From: Gilliamella sp. Choc5-1
Lineage (GTDB): Bacteria > Pseudomonadota > Gammaproteobacteria > Enterobacterales > Orbaceae
DNA length: 64,000 nt
Assembly: GCF_001690595.1 (NCBI RefSeq)
Contig: NZ_LZHH01000122.1
Coordinates: forward strand, 1 to 64,000
Direction of reading: 5' to 3'
The notes beneath the pieces are model-generated. The model worked only from the letters and a program-made list of their open reading frames with translations, was not told the DNA's origin and did not search any database. This document shows positions 20,264 to 30,357 of the stretch, piece after piece (the stretch's first letter is position 1; each line of letters opens with the position of its first letter). A program made the translations under genes and the position numbers.

Positions 20264-21046
20264 CTAATCGCATTCGTTAGTTTTTACTTTAATAACATTA
20301 ATTCCTTTTTGGGTTAATGCATCATAATATTTATTATCTAAATTATCATCAGTAATAATCGTATCAACAGCACTTAAATCGCACACAACATTTGGGCTAC
20401 GGCGACCAAATTTTGAAGAGTCTGCTAATAAAATTAATTTCGCAGCAGCTTTACTCATAGCTACACTACCATGATAACTTTCGTTAAAAGTGGTAACTCC
20501 ACCGACTAGATCCACCCCATCGGCTCCCATAAATAACTTATCAAACGTATAAGATTCAAACGCTGCAATAGCTAAAGCATTATTACTATGGAAAGAGGCT
20601 GATTTTCGACGAAATGTGCCACCAGTTAAAATAATGGTTTGATCATTATCATTTGCTACTAGCTCATTAACCATGTGTAAACTATTGGTCATAATCGTTA
20701 AGTTATTAAACCTTGCTAATATAGGGATCATCTGTGCAACTGTGCTTCCTGCATCAAAAATGATAGAATCGCCCTCATGAATAAGTTTAGCTGCTTCTTC
20801 TGCAATGGCTTTTTTTTGTGCCGTATTAATATAAGTTTTGTGATCAATGGCTCTATCTCCAACCTCACGGTTGAGCATAGCACCGCCATATGTGCGTAAA
20901 ACTAAACCACTTTCATGCAGTTGTGTGAGATCTTTACGAATTGTTGTACCTGTTGTTTTAAAATGCTCTGCTAACGCTTCAACACTAATTTGCCCATTTT
21001 TTTGCAAATACTCCAAAATCGCTGTTTGTCGTTGTTTCACTTTCAT
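20264..21046 (-). CDS. srlR: DeoR-family glucitol operon repressor
   Basis: Transcriptional repressor of the sorbitol operon. The 260-residue product has an N-terminal DeoR helix-turn-helix ([21 protein letters not shown]) and a C-terminal sugar-phosphate sensing domain ([38 protein letters not shown]), closely matching E. coli SrlR. An ATG five codons upstream (21061) has no ribosome site; the chosen start has GGTGGATC. Last gene of the operon; gutQ, which follows in E. coli, is absent. Confidence 0.94.
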   Translation of the reverse strand: MKVKQRQTAILEYLQKNGQISVEALAEHFKTTGTTIRKDLTQLHESGLVLRTYGGAMLNREVGDRAIDHKTYINTAQKKAIAEEAAKLIHEGDSIIFDAGSTVAQMIPILARFNNLTIMTNSLHMVNELVANDNDQTIILTGGTFRRKSASFHSNNALAIAAFESYTFDKLFMGADGVDLVGGVTTFNESYHGSVAMSKAAAKLILLADSSKFGRRSPNVVCDLSAVDTIITDDNLDNKYYDALTQKGINVIKVKTNECD

Positions 21047-21146
21047 TATTAGATCCACCATGATTATTGATACGCATAATAAACTATCTTACTTTAAAAT
21101 ATATTATTTCATAATGAAAGGGAATATTTTTCAAAATAAAAGTTTG

Positions 21147-21512
21147 CTAGTTATTATTTTTTGCAGATAATGCCACAATCAATGCGCTTTGGCAGGCAGA
21201 ATCATTCGGGAAAATATTTTCAGGAATAATATTAGCAACCGATAATCCATGCAGTTGAGCAATTGGCTTTGGTAACGCAAAAACAGTAATACCTTTCATT
21301 AATACAGAATCAATAACTACTTGATGTTCATCTAATGAAATTGCAATTAATACTCTTGGCTTAAATCGTGTTGTTTCATTACGACCAATCCCCAGATAAG
21401 TTCCTTGTTTCATTGCTAAAAAGGCTCGATTAAAACGACGAATTTGAACCCAACTAAAAATAATTTGAATGCACCAAGCAATTAGAGCAATAGCTATTAG
21501 AGTGGTCGTCAT
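21147..21512 (-). CDS. srlM: Glucitol operon activator GutM
   Basis: Small auxiliary activator of the sorbitol operon. The 121 residues (E. coli 119) start with a hydrophobic segment (about residues 4-20), followed by WVQIRRFNRAF, TTRFKPRVLIAISLDE and MKGITVFALPKPI, all family hallmarks. It sits between srlD and srlR as in E. coli, but here is separated from srlD by a strong terminator hairpin, so its expression relative to srlAEBD is likely reduced. Confidence 0.92.
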   Translation of the reverse strand: MTTTLIAIALIAWCIQIIFSWVQIRRFNRAFLAMKQGTYLGIGRNETTRFKPRVLIAISLDEHQVVIDSVLMKGITVFALPKPIAQLHGLSVANIIPENIFPNDSACQSALIVALSAKNNN

Positions 21513-21545
21513 ATGTGTGATTTTCCAGTTAGTTTAAGTTAGAAG

Positions 21546-21584
21546 CAAAAAGTGCGATAAATTTTAAATTAATTTTCGCACTTT
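21546..21584 (-). terminator. Terminator between srlD and srlM
   Basis: Perfect stem AAAGTGCGA (21549-21557) and TCGCACTTT (21576-21584), running into five T on the minus strand. It lies eight bases past the srlD stop, inside the operon, and would give partial termination before srlM-srlR. The arm AAAGTGCG resembles the core of the Pasteurellaceae DNA uptake word. Confidence 0.8.
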
Positions 21585-21591
21585 GTTTTAA

Positions 21592-22371
21592 CTAGAACAT
21601 TACTTGTCCGCCTGTAATGTTAATTGATTGCCCAGTGCAATAAGAAGCTTTATCACTTGCATAAAATAACAATAAATTAAGCACATCTTGATAATCACAA
21701 CCTCGTTTTAGTGGCACTTTATCAATATAGACCTGTTCAACTTGGCTTTCAGGAATACCTAGTTTTTTGGCATATTGAGGTAATAATGATTGGAACATAG
21801 GTGATTTAAGCAAATTACCAAGCATTAACGAGTTAACAGTAATACCATATTCAGCGAGATCTAAAGCTAAAGATTGTGTTAATCCAACCCCACCAAATTT
21901 GGCAGCGCTATATCCCGAATTATGTTTGCTACCGACTTTACCTGATTTTGAATTAATTTGAATAATTCGACCTTGAATATTGTATTTAATCATTAACTTA
22001 GAAAACTCTCGCGCACATAAAAAATAACCTGTTAGATTAACATTGACGGATAATTCAAAATCACTCAATGTAAAATCGGTAATAGGTGATGCTTTTGCAA
22101 CACCGGCACTATACACCATTAAATCAACACGTTTAAATACACTATCAACATCTCGAGCTAATTGCATCACGCTTTCTTCGTTTGTAGCATCAACACCAAA
22201 ACCTTTGGCTGTGCCAACGCCATATTTTTGATTAATTGCTTCTGCGACTTTATTAGCATTGTCAATATTTAAATCAGCAACAACAACATGATATCCTGCA
22301 TCAGCAATACCATTACATAAAAATTCGCCTAGGGTTTGTCCCCCACCAATAATGACTGCGACTTGTTTCAT
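21592..22371 (-). CDS. srlD: Sorbitol-6-phosphate 2-dehydrogenase
   Basis: Short-chain dehydrogenase that oxidises sorbitol 6-phosphate to fructose 6-phosphate with NAD. With the start at 22371 the product is 259 residues, as in E. coli. The Rossmann motif GGGQTLGEFLCNG is N-terminal; the catalytic Ser-Tyr-Lys set lies in INSKSGKVGSKHNSGYSAAK. An upstream ATG at 22389 overlaps srlB and lacks support, whereas 22371 has GAGGAATC. It follows srlB by 14 bases. Confidence 0.96.
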   Translation of the reverse strand: MKQVAVIIGGGQTLGEFLCNGIADAGYHVVVADLNIDNANKVAEAINQKYGVGTAKGFGVDATNEESVMQLARDVDSVFKRVDLMVYSAGVAKASPITDFTLSDFELSVNVNLTGYFLCAREFSKLMIKYNIQGRIIQINSKSGKVGSKHNSGYSAAKFGGVGLTQSLALDLAEYGITVNSLMLGNLLKSPMFQSLLPQYAKKLGIPESQVEQVYIDKVPLKRGCDYQDVLNLLLFYASDKASYCTGQSINITGGQVMF

Positions 22372-22385
22372 TTTTAGATTCCTCA

Positions 22386-22751
22386 TCAATTTAAAATTTT
22401 AATTTCATCACCAATAGCAAGTTGGATCGGGCATTGCCCATCTAGATGAACCGTTCCGGGTAACTCAGCCTGATGGCTACCATCAAACTTTAATGTGATG
22501 TGCCCTAATTGACGAAAATTAGCATTAGCAACTTCACCAACCGAAGTGATGAGATAACTTTGGTTACCTAATTGAAGTGTTTGCCCCGCCAACAGTTCTA
22601 GTTGAAAATTATCATGACTGTGAATAAAGCAATAATCGGCTAAGTCTGATGGAGCCCCCTCCTTAAATAGGATTAACATACCATCTGCTAAGGCTTCTTG
22701 AGCAAACTCTCCAATATGATTAATTTTTGATTGATAAATAGTTTTTGACAT
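22386..22751 (-). CDS. srlB: PTS glucitol/sorbitol-specific EIIA component
   Basis: Cytoplasmic phosphocarrier that passes phosphate from HPr to the EIIB domain of SrlE. The 121-residue product (E. coli 123) shows FIHSHDNFQLEL and the C-terminal LGHITLKFDG and LPGTVHLDG stretches of the family. Located between srlE and srlD. Confidence 0.93.
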   Translation of the reverse strand: MSKTIYQSKINHIGEFAQEALADGMLILFKEGAPSDLADYCFIHSHDNFQLELLAGQTLQLGNQSYLITSVGEVANANFRQLGHITLKFDGSHQAELPGTVHLDGQCPIQLAIGDEIKILN

Positions 22752-22828
22752 TATTTAACCTACTTAAATATTTATATAGTTTTAAGGTTTTCGTTCCTAG
22801 CAAACACTAGCTAGCAAACAAAATATGA

Positions 22829-23836
22829 TTACTGGTAAATAAAGAACGAAATAGCCCAAGCAAGCAACACGGTTGGTGCACCTGTTAAAAAACGCCCAAC
22901 AAGCACAGAGGGAACGCCAACACGTACCGTATCTTGTTTTGCTTCTGCAAGCGATAAACCAACAGGAATAAAATCGCAAGCAGCTTGAGCATTAATCGCA
23001 AAAAGTGCAGGTAATGCTAATTGAGGCGGAATATTACCCAAACCAATTTGCACCCCAACTAATGTACCAATAACTTGTGCAATAACAGCTCCTGGCCCTA
23101 AAAATGGTGAAAGTAATGGAAAAGAACAAATTAAAGCTAAGGTAACAAGCCCTATGGGATTGTTTGCTAGTGGAACTAAGCCATGAGCGATAAAATTCCC
23201 CAAACCTGATGCGATAATGATCCCAATAATTGCAGATACAAACGCCATAAATGGTAATATTGTTTTAAGTACAGTATCTATGGTGTCTCGACCAGCCTGA
23301 AAAAAGACCGCAACACCAGATCCCATTCCAATACCAATTTTTGCTAATAACCCATCGCTTTGCTCAGTGATTTTTTTACTAGTATCGTATTCTTTATATT
23401 CAGATGATGTGTTATTGGCTTGCTGCTGTTTATGATTTGATTGAACTTCGGTTATTACATCACTTTCTTTTTCAACCACCTTAATGTTGTTTGATTTAAC
23501 CGCAGAAACATAAATATCCTCAACAATATATTGAGCAAGAGGTCCTGATTTACCTGTTGCGTGAATATTGATAGTTGGAATACGATTTTTAGGATAAATA
23601 CCACATCGTAACGTACCACCACAGTCAATTACGGCAACACCAATTTCATCTTTAGGTGGTTCACCCTCTTTAAAACCATCAATAGCTTGCCACCCCGTTA
23701 ATTCAACTAAGGTATCAACTATTGCTGGACGAGTACCAGCTGCAATATAAACAATCTTTTTACCCTCAATTACTGGAAGCTCTAATGGACCACCCCAACC
23801 TGCTTCACCTTTTTCAATTCGAATAAATTTAGCCAT
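22829..23836 (-). CDS. srlE: PTS glucitol/sorbitol-specific EIIBC component
   Basis: Membrane component carrying the EIIB phosphorylation domain and part of the transport channel. The 335-residue product (E. coli 319) begins with the EIIB domain; the phosphocysteine lies in [17 protein letters not shown], followed by [17 protein letters not shown] charged linker (about residues 130-165, richer in Gln/Lys/Ser than in E. coli and accounting for the extra length) leads to C-terminal membrane segments. Located 20 bases downstream of srlA. Confidence 0.95.
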   Translation of the reverse strand: MAKFIRIEKGEAGWGGPLELPVIEGKKIVYIAAGTRPAIVDTLVELTGWQAIDGFKEGEPPKDEIGVAVIDCGGTLRCGIYPKNRIPTINIHATGKSGPLAQYIVEDIYVSAVKSNNIKVVEKESDVITEVQSNHKQQQANNTSSEYKEYDTSKKITEQSDGLLAKIGIGMGSGVAVFFQAGRDTIDTVLKTILPFMAFVSAIIGIIIASGLGNFIAHGLVPLANNPIGLVTLALICSFPLLSPFLGPGAVIAQVIGTLVGVQIGLGNIPPQLALPALFAINAQAACDFIPVGLSLAEAKQDTVRVGVPSVLVGRFLTGAPTVLLAWAISFFIYQ

Positions 23837-23856
23837 TTTTATATTCCTTATTACTG

Positions 23857-24405
23857 TTATAGATGAACTTTTCTTTCTAATTTAATCCCCATTTTTCTTT
23901 CAAAAATGGCTGTACAAAAGTCCGTAACCCAACCTCTAAAAAAGTTAGTCACTAAGCCAACAAAAAAATAGCTCACAGCAAGGGGGCCAAGTGGCAGGCC
24001 TAATTTAGTTAAACCAGCAGCAATACCTAAATACACAAATAGCTCACCGGGGTTAACATGTGGAAATAATCCATTCATTGAATGGCAACTATAAGAAGCA
24101 GCCGCATAGTAGCTTGGTTTGTAAAACTCAGGCATAAAACGCCCTAAGCTTAAGGTCATTGGATTACAAAAAACAAAGGTACCAATTAATGGTAATAAAA
24201 GATATCGAGAGATAGGGTTACCTGCACATGCTTGAGCTAAACGCTCAATACGATCTTGCCCAATAAATTTAATTACAGCGTTCATTACAACAAGTAGTGA
24301 AATTAACAAAGGTAAAATACCTGTTACCATCCCAACAAAGACTTTTCCACCTTCTTGAAATAAACCAATAAACCATTCGGCACCAAATGAGATAGCGTCG
24401 ATCAT
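23857..24405 (-). CDS. srlA: PTS glucitol/sorbitol-specific EIIC component
   Basis: Integral membrane part of the sorbitol transporter and first gene of the operon. The chosen start gives 182 residues with the family N terminus [20 protein letters not shown] and is preceded by AGGAGGAAAT, a near-perfect ribosome site; a start at 24447 would add 14 unrelated residues. [18 protein letters not shown] and [18 protein letters not shown] are almost identical to E. coli SrlA. Confidence 0.95.
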   Translation of the reverse strand: MIDAISFGAEWFIGLFQEGGKVFVGMVTGILPLLISLLVVMNAVIKFIGQDRIERLAQACAGNPISRYLLLPLIGTFVFCNPMTLSLGRFMPEFYKPSYYAAASYSCHSMNGLFPHVNPGELFVYLGIAAGLTKLGLPLGPLAVSYFFVGLVTNFFRGWVTDFCTAIFERKMGIKLERKVHL

Positions 24406-24439
24406 ATTTCCTCCTGTTTTTGTTAAAGTTCGAGAAAAT

Positions 24440-24480
24440 ATTATCAATTAAGAAAGAATAAAACTTTTAACTAGATCACA
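24440..24480 (-). promoter_or_regulatory. srl operon promoter with CRP-like site
   Basis: TTTTA-ACTAGA-TCACA (24465-24480) matches the CRP consensus TGTGA-N6-TCACA at 8 of 10 positions, with one perfect half. On the minus strand a -10 like GATAAT (24445-24440) lies where the CRP centre would be about 40 bases upstream of transcription start. This fits catabolite control of sorbitol use. The SrlR operator was not identified. Confidence 0.55.
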
Positions 24481-24669
24481 ATTTAAAATATTTTCTTTTA
24501 TTTTGAAAGAAAATGTTTTAAATAAAAATAATGAAAAAATAAAAAAGTCATAGGTTACTGTAATGGCAATAATAGTAAAAAAATAACTTTTTTCATTGGA
24601 CATTAACATTAAGTTGGCGTAATTTTGTCAATACGGGTATTTATTATTCAATTTAAAGGAGAATATATC

Positions 24670-25206
24670 ATGGCTAAAAGTACGACTTCTGCTAAAAAGT
24701 TACAACAATCAGCGATTTTGTTTCCAACTGATTTAGGTCAACAGGCATCAAAAGATATTTCTGGAGCAATGAATTCTGTTTTAGCAGATGTATTTGCTTT
24801 ATATTTAAAAACTAAAAACTTCCACTGGCATGTTAGTGGCCCTCACTTTCGTGATTACCACTTGATGTTAGACGATCATGGTGATGAGTTATTTGCTATG
24901 ACAGATCCAATTGCAGAGCGAGTACGTAAATTAGGTGGCACAACACTACGTTCAATTGGTCATATTGCTAAATTACAAAGCATTGAAGATAATAATGCTG
25001 ATTTTGTCGAACCATCAGATATGCTTGCTGAACTTTGTCAAGATAATGTAAGGCTCACTGAACGTATGCGTGTTGCCCATGATATCTGTGATAAATATAA
25101 CGATACTGCAACTGCAAGTTTAATTGAAGAGTGGATAGATCAAACTGAACAGCGTGCATGGTTCTTATTTGAAGCTGGCCGAAAAGTCGACTCATCAGGA
25201 CATTAA
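24670..25206 (+). CDS. dps: DNA starvation/stationary phase protection protein Dps
   Basis: Ferritin-like dodecamer that binds DNA and oxidises ferrous iron with peroxide. The start at 24670 (AAAGGAGAA upstream) gives 178 residues and a lysine-containing N terminus as in Dps; the longer reading from 24625 is less likely. Ferroxidase-site residues are visible in KNFHWHVSGPHF and HLMLDDHGDELFAMTD. A stem-loop lies after the gene, and a flavin reductase gene follows. Confidence 0.95.
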   Translation: MAKSTTSAKKLQQSAILFPTDLGQQASKDISGAMNSVLADVFALYLKTKNFHWHVSGPHFRDYHLMLDDHGDELFAMTDPIAERVRKLGGTTLRSIGHIAKLQSIEDNNADFVEPSDMLAELCQDNVRLTERMRVAHDICDKYNDTATASLIEEWIDQTEQRAWFLFEAGRKVDSSGH

Positions 25207-25226
25207 TAACTAATTATTAATGACAA

Positions 25227-25257
25227 TAATAAGAGGTATATTCAATGCCTCTTATTA
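25227..25257 (+). other. Stem-loop between dps and the flavin reductase gene
   Basis: Perfect ten-base stem TAATAAGAGG/CCTCTTATTA with an 11-base loop, 20 bases after dps. There is no U-tract after it, so it may stabilise or attenuate the dps message rather than fully terminate it. Confidence 0.5.
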
Positions 25258-25277
25258 AAATTACGTGGAGATTTAAG

Positions 25278-25826
25278 ATGAGTAAAAAAATTGCTGTATT
25301 AGTTGGGAGTTTACGTAAAGACTCTTATAACTTAAAAGTGGCAAAAGTTTTTCAGAAAATTGCACCACCATCACTTTCGTTACAAATTATTCAAATTGGG
25401 GATCTACCTTTATATAATGAAGATATTGATATTGATACCCCTCCTGCCTCGTATACTCGTTTTCGCCAAGAAATAGCTGAATGCCAAGGTGCTATATTTG
25501 TCACACCTGAATACAATCGAGGTTTACCTGCTGTTATTAAAAATGCCATAGATGTAGGCTCACGTCCTTATGGTAAAAGTGTTTGGTCAAAAAAAGCAGC
25601 GGCTATTATTTCTGTTTCTCCGGGCGCAATTGGTGGATTTGGTGCAAATCATCAATTACGTCAATCATTAGTGTTTCTTGATATGCCTACCTTACAGCAA
25701 CCGGAAGCTTATTTTGGTGGAGTAAGTACTGCCTTTGATGAACAAGGCAATATTACCGAAAAAAGCAAAGAATTTTTATCATTATTTATCAATAGTTATG
25801 CTGCTTGGATTGAAAAGTTAAGCTAA
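25278..25826 (+). CDS. NADPH-dependent FMN reductase (ChrR/YieF-like)
   Basis: A 182-residue flavodoxin-fold oxidoreductase that probably reduces quinones or FMN with NAD(P)H. The FMN-binding loop reads VGSLRKDSYN near the N terminus, and FVTPEYNRGLPAVIKNAID is the family motif. LGSLRK/TPEYN and the LRQSLVFLDMP segment place it near E. coli ChrR. The start at 25278 has GGAG upstream; a reading from 25245 would begin inside the preceding stem-loop. The physiological substrate is unknown; the position after dps hints at oxidative stress. Confidence 0.88.
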   Translation: MSKKIAVLVGSLRKDSYNLKVAKVFQKIAPPSLSLQIIQIGDLPLYNEDIDIDTPPASYTRFRQEIAECQGAIFVTPEYNRGLPAVIKNAIDVGSRPYGKSVWSKKAAAIISVSPGAIGGFGANHQLRQSLVFLDMPTLQQPEAYFGGVSTAFDEQGNITEKSKEFLSLFINSYAAWIEKLS

Positions 25827-25847
25827 TTGATATAGATTTTTATATTC

Positions 25848-25875
25848 ACAGCCAAATTTTTTGGCTGTTTTTTTA
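25848..25875 (+). terminator. Terminator after the flavin reductase gene
   Basis: Stem built from ACAGCCAA and TTGGCTGT around a T-rich loop, followed by a run of T. Classic intrinsic terminator 22 bases after the stop. Confidence 0.88.
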
Positions 25876-25901
25876 TTAATAACTAATTCAGATTTTTTGT
25901 A

Positions 25902-26588
25902 ATGATTTTATCTATTCCAACAAGCGAGCAAGAATTATTAAATCGGGCAGAGTTAGTTGCAGGTTATAGCTTTGGTGAAATAGCACAATATTTAAACATT
26001 CCCATACCTGCTAATTTAAACAAACAAAAAGGTTGGGTTGGTAACCTCATCGAAACTTTTTTAGGCGCAAATGCAGGCAGTAAAGCCGAACGAGACTTTG
26101 TTAAACTAGGTATAGAGTTAAAAACAATCCCTGTTGATAAACAAGGAAAGCCATTAGAAACAACGTTTGTCAGTGTTACGCCATTAATGGCTAATCATGG
26201 CGTTATTTGGGAAACAAGTCATGTTAAATACAAACTTGCCAAGGTACTTTGGATTCCAATTGAAGGTGACAGAACAATTCCTCTTGTAGAGCGAAAAGTT
26301 GGAAAACCGATTTTATGGGAACCAAATCAAGAACAAGAACAACAGCTAAAACAAGACTGGGAAGAATTAATGGATATGGTAACGCTTGGCAAAGTTGAAA
26401 AAATTACTGCTCGATATGGTACTTATTTACAAATTAGACCTAAAGCCGCCAACGGAAAAGCCCTTACCGAAGCAATTGGTGAAAATGGGCAAATTATTTT
26501 AACTCGCCCACGTGGGTTTTATTTAAAAAAAACATTTACGATGCAGATCTTACAAGCTTCAATGTGTAGTTACCATCAAAGTAAATAA
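25902..26588 (+). CDS. mutH: DNA mismatch repair endonuclease MutH
   Basis: Methyl-directed mismatch repair endonuclease that nicks the unmethylated strand at hemimethylated GATC. The 228-residue product (E. coli 229) keeps the catalytic D-X6-E-X-K set in [14 protein letters not shown], plus [10 protein letters not shown] and [24 protein letters not shown]. Its presence implies a Dam-type methylation system. No strong ribosome site precedes the ATG. Monocistronic. Confidence 0.96.
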   Translation: MILSIPTSEQELLNRAELVAGYSFGEIAQYLNIPIPANLNKQKGWVGNLIETFLGANAGSKAERDFVKLGIELKTIPVDKQGKPLETTFVSVTPLMANHGVIWETSHVKYKLAKVLWIPIEGDRTIPLVERKVGKPILWEPNQEQEQQLKQDWEELMDMVTLGKVEKITARYGTYLQIRPKAANGKALTEAIGENGQIILTRPRGFYLKKTFTMQILQASMCSYHQSK

Positions 26589-26691
26589 ATTAAAAAATAG
26601 GCACTAAAAATTATTTTTATCTATAAAATCAAATTATTGTCTAAAACAACAAGTGGTTATTAGATAACTTTATCTACAAATAATTTATTCC

Positions 26692-26735
26692 TTTTGTAAA
26701 AAACTTTCAGGAAAAGCATGTGTTTGAATATAAAA
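26692..26735 (+). repeat. Interspersed intergenic repeat, copy B
   Basis: Core CTTTCAGGAAAAGCATGTG with the shared left flank TTTTGTAAAAAA and right flank ATATAAAA. It abuts the nrdB stop codon at 26736. Very close to copies A and C. Confidence 0.7.
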
Positions 26736-27872
26736 TTATAATTTAAAATCACTTAAATCATCTTCATTAATTTCAGCATCAATTTGGCCAACTAAATATG
26801 AGCTCATTTCAGCTTCTTGAGGTGCTACTTGCACATTATCAGAAACAAGCCAGTTATTAATCCATGGGATTGGATTGGATTTAGCTTCAAACGGCAATTT
26901 TAGCCCGACTGCTTGCATACGGATATTAGTGATGTATTCGACATATTGGCATAATATATCTTTATTTAAACCAATCATTGATCCACCCTCAAACAGGTAT
27001 TCTGCCCATTGTTTTTCTTGATTCGCGGCTTGTAAAAATAAGTTATAACAATCTTGTTCGCACTCTTTGGCAATTTCAGCCATTTCGGGATCGTCTTCAC
27101 CACTACGTAGTGTGTTGATCATAAACTGAGTGCCAGTTAAATGCAGCGCTTCGTCGCGGGCAATAAGTTTAATAATTTTGGCATTCCCTTCCATGAGCTC
27201 TCGTTCAGCAAAAGCAAATGAGCAGGCAAAACTAACATAGAAGCGAATAGCCTCAAGTGCATTAACACTCATTAAACATAAGTAAAGTTTCTTTTTAAGT
27301 TCACGTAAATTAATGCAAACAGTGCGATTATTGATATTATGCTTACCTTCACCAAATAAATTATAGTAACTTGCATAGCTAATAAGATCATCATAATAAC
27401 CTGCAATGTCACCTGCACGTTTTTGAATTTCTTTATTAGTGACAATATCATCAAAAACCACAGATGGATCATTAACGATATTACGAATGATATGAGTATA
27501 TGAACGAGAATGAATGGTTTCAGAAAACGACCAAGTTTCTACCCATGTTTCCAATTCAGGTATTGAAATAAGTGGCAGTAAAGCCACATTAGGGCTACGA
27601 CCTTGAATTGAGTCAAGTAACGTTTGATACTTTAAATTACTGATAAATATATGTTTTTCATGTTCTGGTAACGCAGCATAATCGATGCGATCTTGTGAGA
27701 TATCAACTTCTTCAGGGCGCCAAAAAAAGGAAAGTTGTTTTTCAATTAGTTTTTCAAACATCTCATATTTTTGTTGATCATAACGCGCAACATTCACTGA
27801 TTGTCCAAGGAACATTGGTTCTTTAAGCTGGTCGTTATGCACTTGCGAAAAGGTACTGTAATTCATACTCAT
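26736..27872 (-). CDS. nrdB: Ribonucleotide reductase class Ia, beta subunit
   Basis: Supplies the diferric-tyrosyl radical for aerobic reduction of ribonucleotides. The product is 378 residues (E. coli 376). The radical tyrosine and iron ligands are in [16 protein letters not shown]; the later iron ligands are in [14 protein letters not shown]. The start at 27872 is favoured by AGGAG seven bases upstream; the reading can extend to 27890, but there the ribosome site would be inside the gene. It lies 138 bases after nrdA and forms the nrdAB operon. Confidence 0.97.
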   Translation of the reverse strand: MSMNYSTFSQVHNDQLKEPMFLGQSVNVARYDQQKYEMFEKLIEKQLSFFWRPEEVDISQDRIDYAALPEHEKHIFISNLKYQTLLDSIQGRSPNVALLPLISIPELETWVETWSFSETIHSRSYTHIIRNIVNDPSVVFDDIVTNKEIQKRAGDIAGYYDDLISYASYYNLFGEGKHNINNRTVCINLRELKKKLYLCLMSVNALEAIRFYVSFACSFAFAERELMEGNAKIIKLIARDEALHLTGTQFMINTLRSGEDDPEMAEIAKECEQDCYNLFLQAANQEKQWAEYLFEGGSMIGLNKDILCQYVEYITNIRMQAVGLKLPFEAKSNPIPWINNWLVSDNVQVAPQEAEMSSYLVGQIDAEINEDDLSDFKL

Positions 27873-27911
27873 AAAAGAACTCCTACTCATTTACTGTTGC
27901 TTTTACCGCTT

Positions 27912-27963
27912 CCTTTTGACAGTGTAAAAGGCAAGTTTAATGGGGAAATTACTAGTTTTCCCC
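27912..27963 (-). other. Two stem-loops in the nrdA-nrdB spacer
   Basis: Stems GGGGAAA/TTTTCCCC (27942-27963) and CCTTTT/AAAAGG (27912-27931) lie in the 138-base spacer. Neither is followed by a U-tract on the minus strand. They may affect mRNA stability or the NrdA to NrdB ratio. Confidence 0.4.
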
Positions 27964-28010
27964 GATAAAAAATTGAATTTTAGCGTGTAGCTATTTAGTT
28001 TTAATCAAGG

Positions 28011-30299
28011 TTAAATTTTGCAAGCGCCACCTTCACAGCCATCATCCGAATGGGTTGTTGGAACAATATCACCTTGAATATCTTCAGCGCCATCGCGTGT
28101 ATTATGATAATAGAGTGTTTTTACGCCAAATTTATAAGCAGTCAATAAGTCTGATAATAGCTGTTTCATGGGTACTTTATTATTTGGGAACTTAGCCGGA
28201 TCATAATTAGTATTAGCAGAAATTGATTGATCAATAAATTTCTGCATGATGCCTACTAATTGTAAATAACCAGTGTTATTTGGAATTTGCCAAAGTAATT
28301 CGTAAAAATTTTTCAGATGGTTATACTCAGGAACCACTTGTTTTAAAATACCATCTTTTGATGCTTTTACACTAATAAAACCACGTGGTGGTTCAATACC
28401 ATTTGTTGCATTGGAAATTTGTGACGAAGTTTCTGATGGCATTAATGCCGATAATGTCGAATTACGAAGTCCATAGGTTTTAATTGATGCTCGTAGTGAT
28501 TCCCAGTCATAGTGTAATGGCTCTTTAGTAATGGTATCTAAATCTTTTTTATAAGTATCAATAGGTAAAATACCTTGCGAATATGTGGTTTGACTAAATA
28601 ATGGGCAGGTTCCCTTTTCTTTAGCTAGATTATTCGATGCTTTTAGCAAATAGTATTGCATGGCTTCAAAGGTACGGTGAGTTAAATTGTTGGCGCTGCC
28701 ATCGGAATATTTAACCCCATGTTTTGCTAAATAATAGGCATAGTTAATAACACCAATACCTAATGTACGACGATTTAATGAAGAATGACGAGCTGCAGGT
28801 ACAGGGTAATCTTGGTAATCAAGTAGTGAATCAAGAGCGCGTACCGCTAAATCGGCTAACTCTTCAAAGTCATCTAGAGATTCTATTTTACCTAAATTAA
28901 AGGCTGATAATGTGCAAAGGGCAATTTCGCCATGTTCATCATTAACGTTGTTAAGCGGTTTTGTTGGCAGTGCGATTTCCATACATAAATTAGATTGATG
29001 AACAGGTGCTAATTGTGCATTAAATGGGCTGTGAGTATTACAGTGATCGACATTTTGGATATAAATACGTCCAGTTGATGCTCGCTCTTGCATTAATAAT
29101 GCAAAGAGTTCAACGGCTTTAACTTCGCGTTTACGAATATTTGGATCTTGTTCGTATTGGTGATAAAGCGTTTCAAACTTATCTTGATCGGCAAAGAAGG
29201 CATCATAAAGTCCAGGAACGTCCGATGGGCTAAATAGAGTAATATTTTCGTTTTTGATTAAACGTTGATACATTAATTTATTGATTTGTACGCCATAGTC
29301 TAAATGACGGACACGATTTTCTTCAACGCCACGGTTGTTACGTAATACTAATAAACTTTCAACTTCTAAATGCCAAAGAGGATAGAAAACAGTTGCTGCT
29401 CCTCCTCGCACACCACCTTGCGAACAAGATTTAACCGCTGTTTGGAAATATTTATAAAATGGAATGCAGCCTGTATGAAAAGCTTCACCACCACGAATTG
29501 AGCTTCCTAACGCACGAATTCGCCCTGCATTAACCCCAATTCCAGCCCTTTGTGATACATATTTAACAATAGCGCTTGCTGTGGCGTTAATAGAATCTAA
29601 ACTATCATCACATTCAATTAATACGCAAGAACTGAACTGTCGAGTAGGAGTACGAACCCCCGCCATAATTGGCGTTGGTAGCGAAATTTTGAAAGTTGAA
29701 ACTGCATCATAAAAGCGTTTGATATAGTTAAGCCGTGTCTCTTTGGGATAGTTGGCAAATAAACAAGCCGCAACTAAAATATATAAAAACTGTGCGCTTT
29801 CGTATATTTCACCTGTAACACGGTTTTGTACTAAGTATTTACCTTCAAGTTGTTTAACCGCAGCGTACGAAAACGACATATCACGCCAGTGGTCAATAAT
29901 TTTGTCCATCTGTTCAAAATCTTCTTGAGTATAATCTTCAAGTAAATGCCTATCATAACGCTCACTATCAACTAGTTTTTTCACATGATCATAAAGTGAT
30001 GGTGGAGTAAATTGACCATAAGCTTTTTTACGTAAATGAAAAACGGCCAAACGAGCTGCTAAGTATTGATAATCTGGCGCATCTTGTGAAATAAGGTCGG
30101 CAGCAGCTCGAATAATTGTTTCATGAATATCGGAAGTACGAATGCCATCATAAAATTGAATATGAGAACGTAGTTCAACTTGCGATACCGAGACATTGTC
30201 TAACCCCTCAGCAGCCCACGTAATAACTTTGTGGATTTTATCAAGGTTGATAGGTTCTTTCTTTCCATTTCTTTTAGTAACGAGTATTGATTTATTCAT
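28011..30299 (-). CDS. nrdA: Ribonucleotide reductase class Ia, alpha subunit
   Basis: Catalytic subunit that makes deoxyribonucleotides from ribonucleoside diphosphates. The product is 762 residues (E. coli 761). An N-terminal ATP-cone (VTKRNGKKEPINLDKIHKV) gives allosteric activity control. Active-site cysteines are in QFSSCVLIECDDS, NLCMEIALP and CTLSAFNLG; the C-terminal redox pair is DGCEGGACKI. The promoter carries two NrdR-like boxes. Confidence 0.98.
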   Translation of the reverse strand: MNKSILVTKRNGKKEPINLDKIHKVITWAAEGLDNVSVSQVELRSHIQFYDGIRTSDIHETIIRAAADLISQDAPDYQYLAARLAVFHLRKKAYGQFTPPSLYDHVKKLVDSERYDRHLLEDYTQEDFEQMDKIIDHWRDMSFSYAAVKQLEGKYLVQNRVTGEIYESAQFLYILVAACLFANYPKETRLNYIKRFYDAVSTFKISLPTPIMAGVRTPTRQFSSCVLIECDDSLDSINATASAIVKYVSQRAGIGVNAGRIRALGSSIRGGEAFHTGCIPFYKYFQTAVKSCSQGGVRGGAATVFYPLWHLEVESLLVLRNNRGVEENRVRHLDYGVQINKLMYQRLIKNENITLFSPSDVPGLYDAFFADQDKFETLYHQYEQDPNIRKREVKAVELFALLMQERASTGRIYIQNVDHCNTHSPFNAQLAPVHQSNLCMEIALPTKPLNNVNDEHGEIALCTLSAFNLGKIESLDDFEELADLAVRALDSLLDYQDYPVPAARHSSLNRRTLGIGVINYAYYLAKHGVKYSDGSANNLTHRTFEAMQYYLLKASNNLAKEKGTCPLFSQTTYSQGILPIDTYKKDLDTITKEPLHYDWESLRASIKTYGLRNSTLSALMPSETSSQISNATNGIEPPRGFISVKASKDGILKQVVPEYNHLKNFYELLWQIPNNTGYLQLVGIMQKFIDQSISANTNYDPAKFPNNKVPMKQLLSDLLTAYKFGVKTLYYHNTRDGAEDIQGDIVPTTHSDDGCEGGACKI

Positions 30300-30357
30300 T
30301 CTTTCTTTCCAATATTAATATATATTTTTTGTTATGATAATTGATATTTATCAAAAT

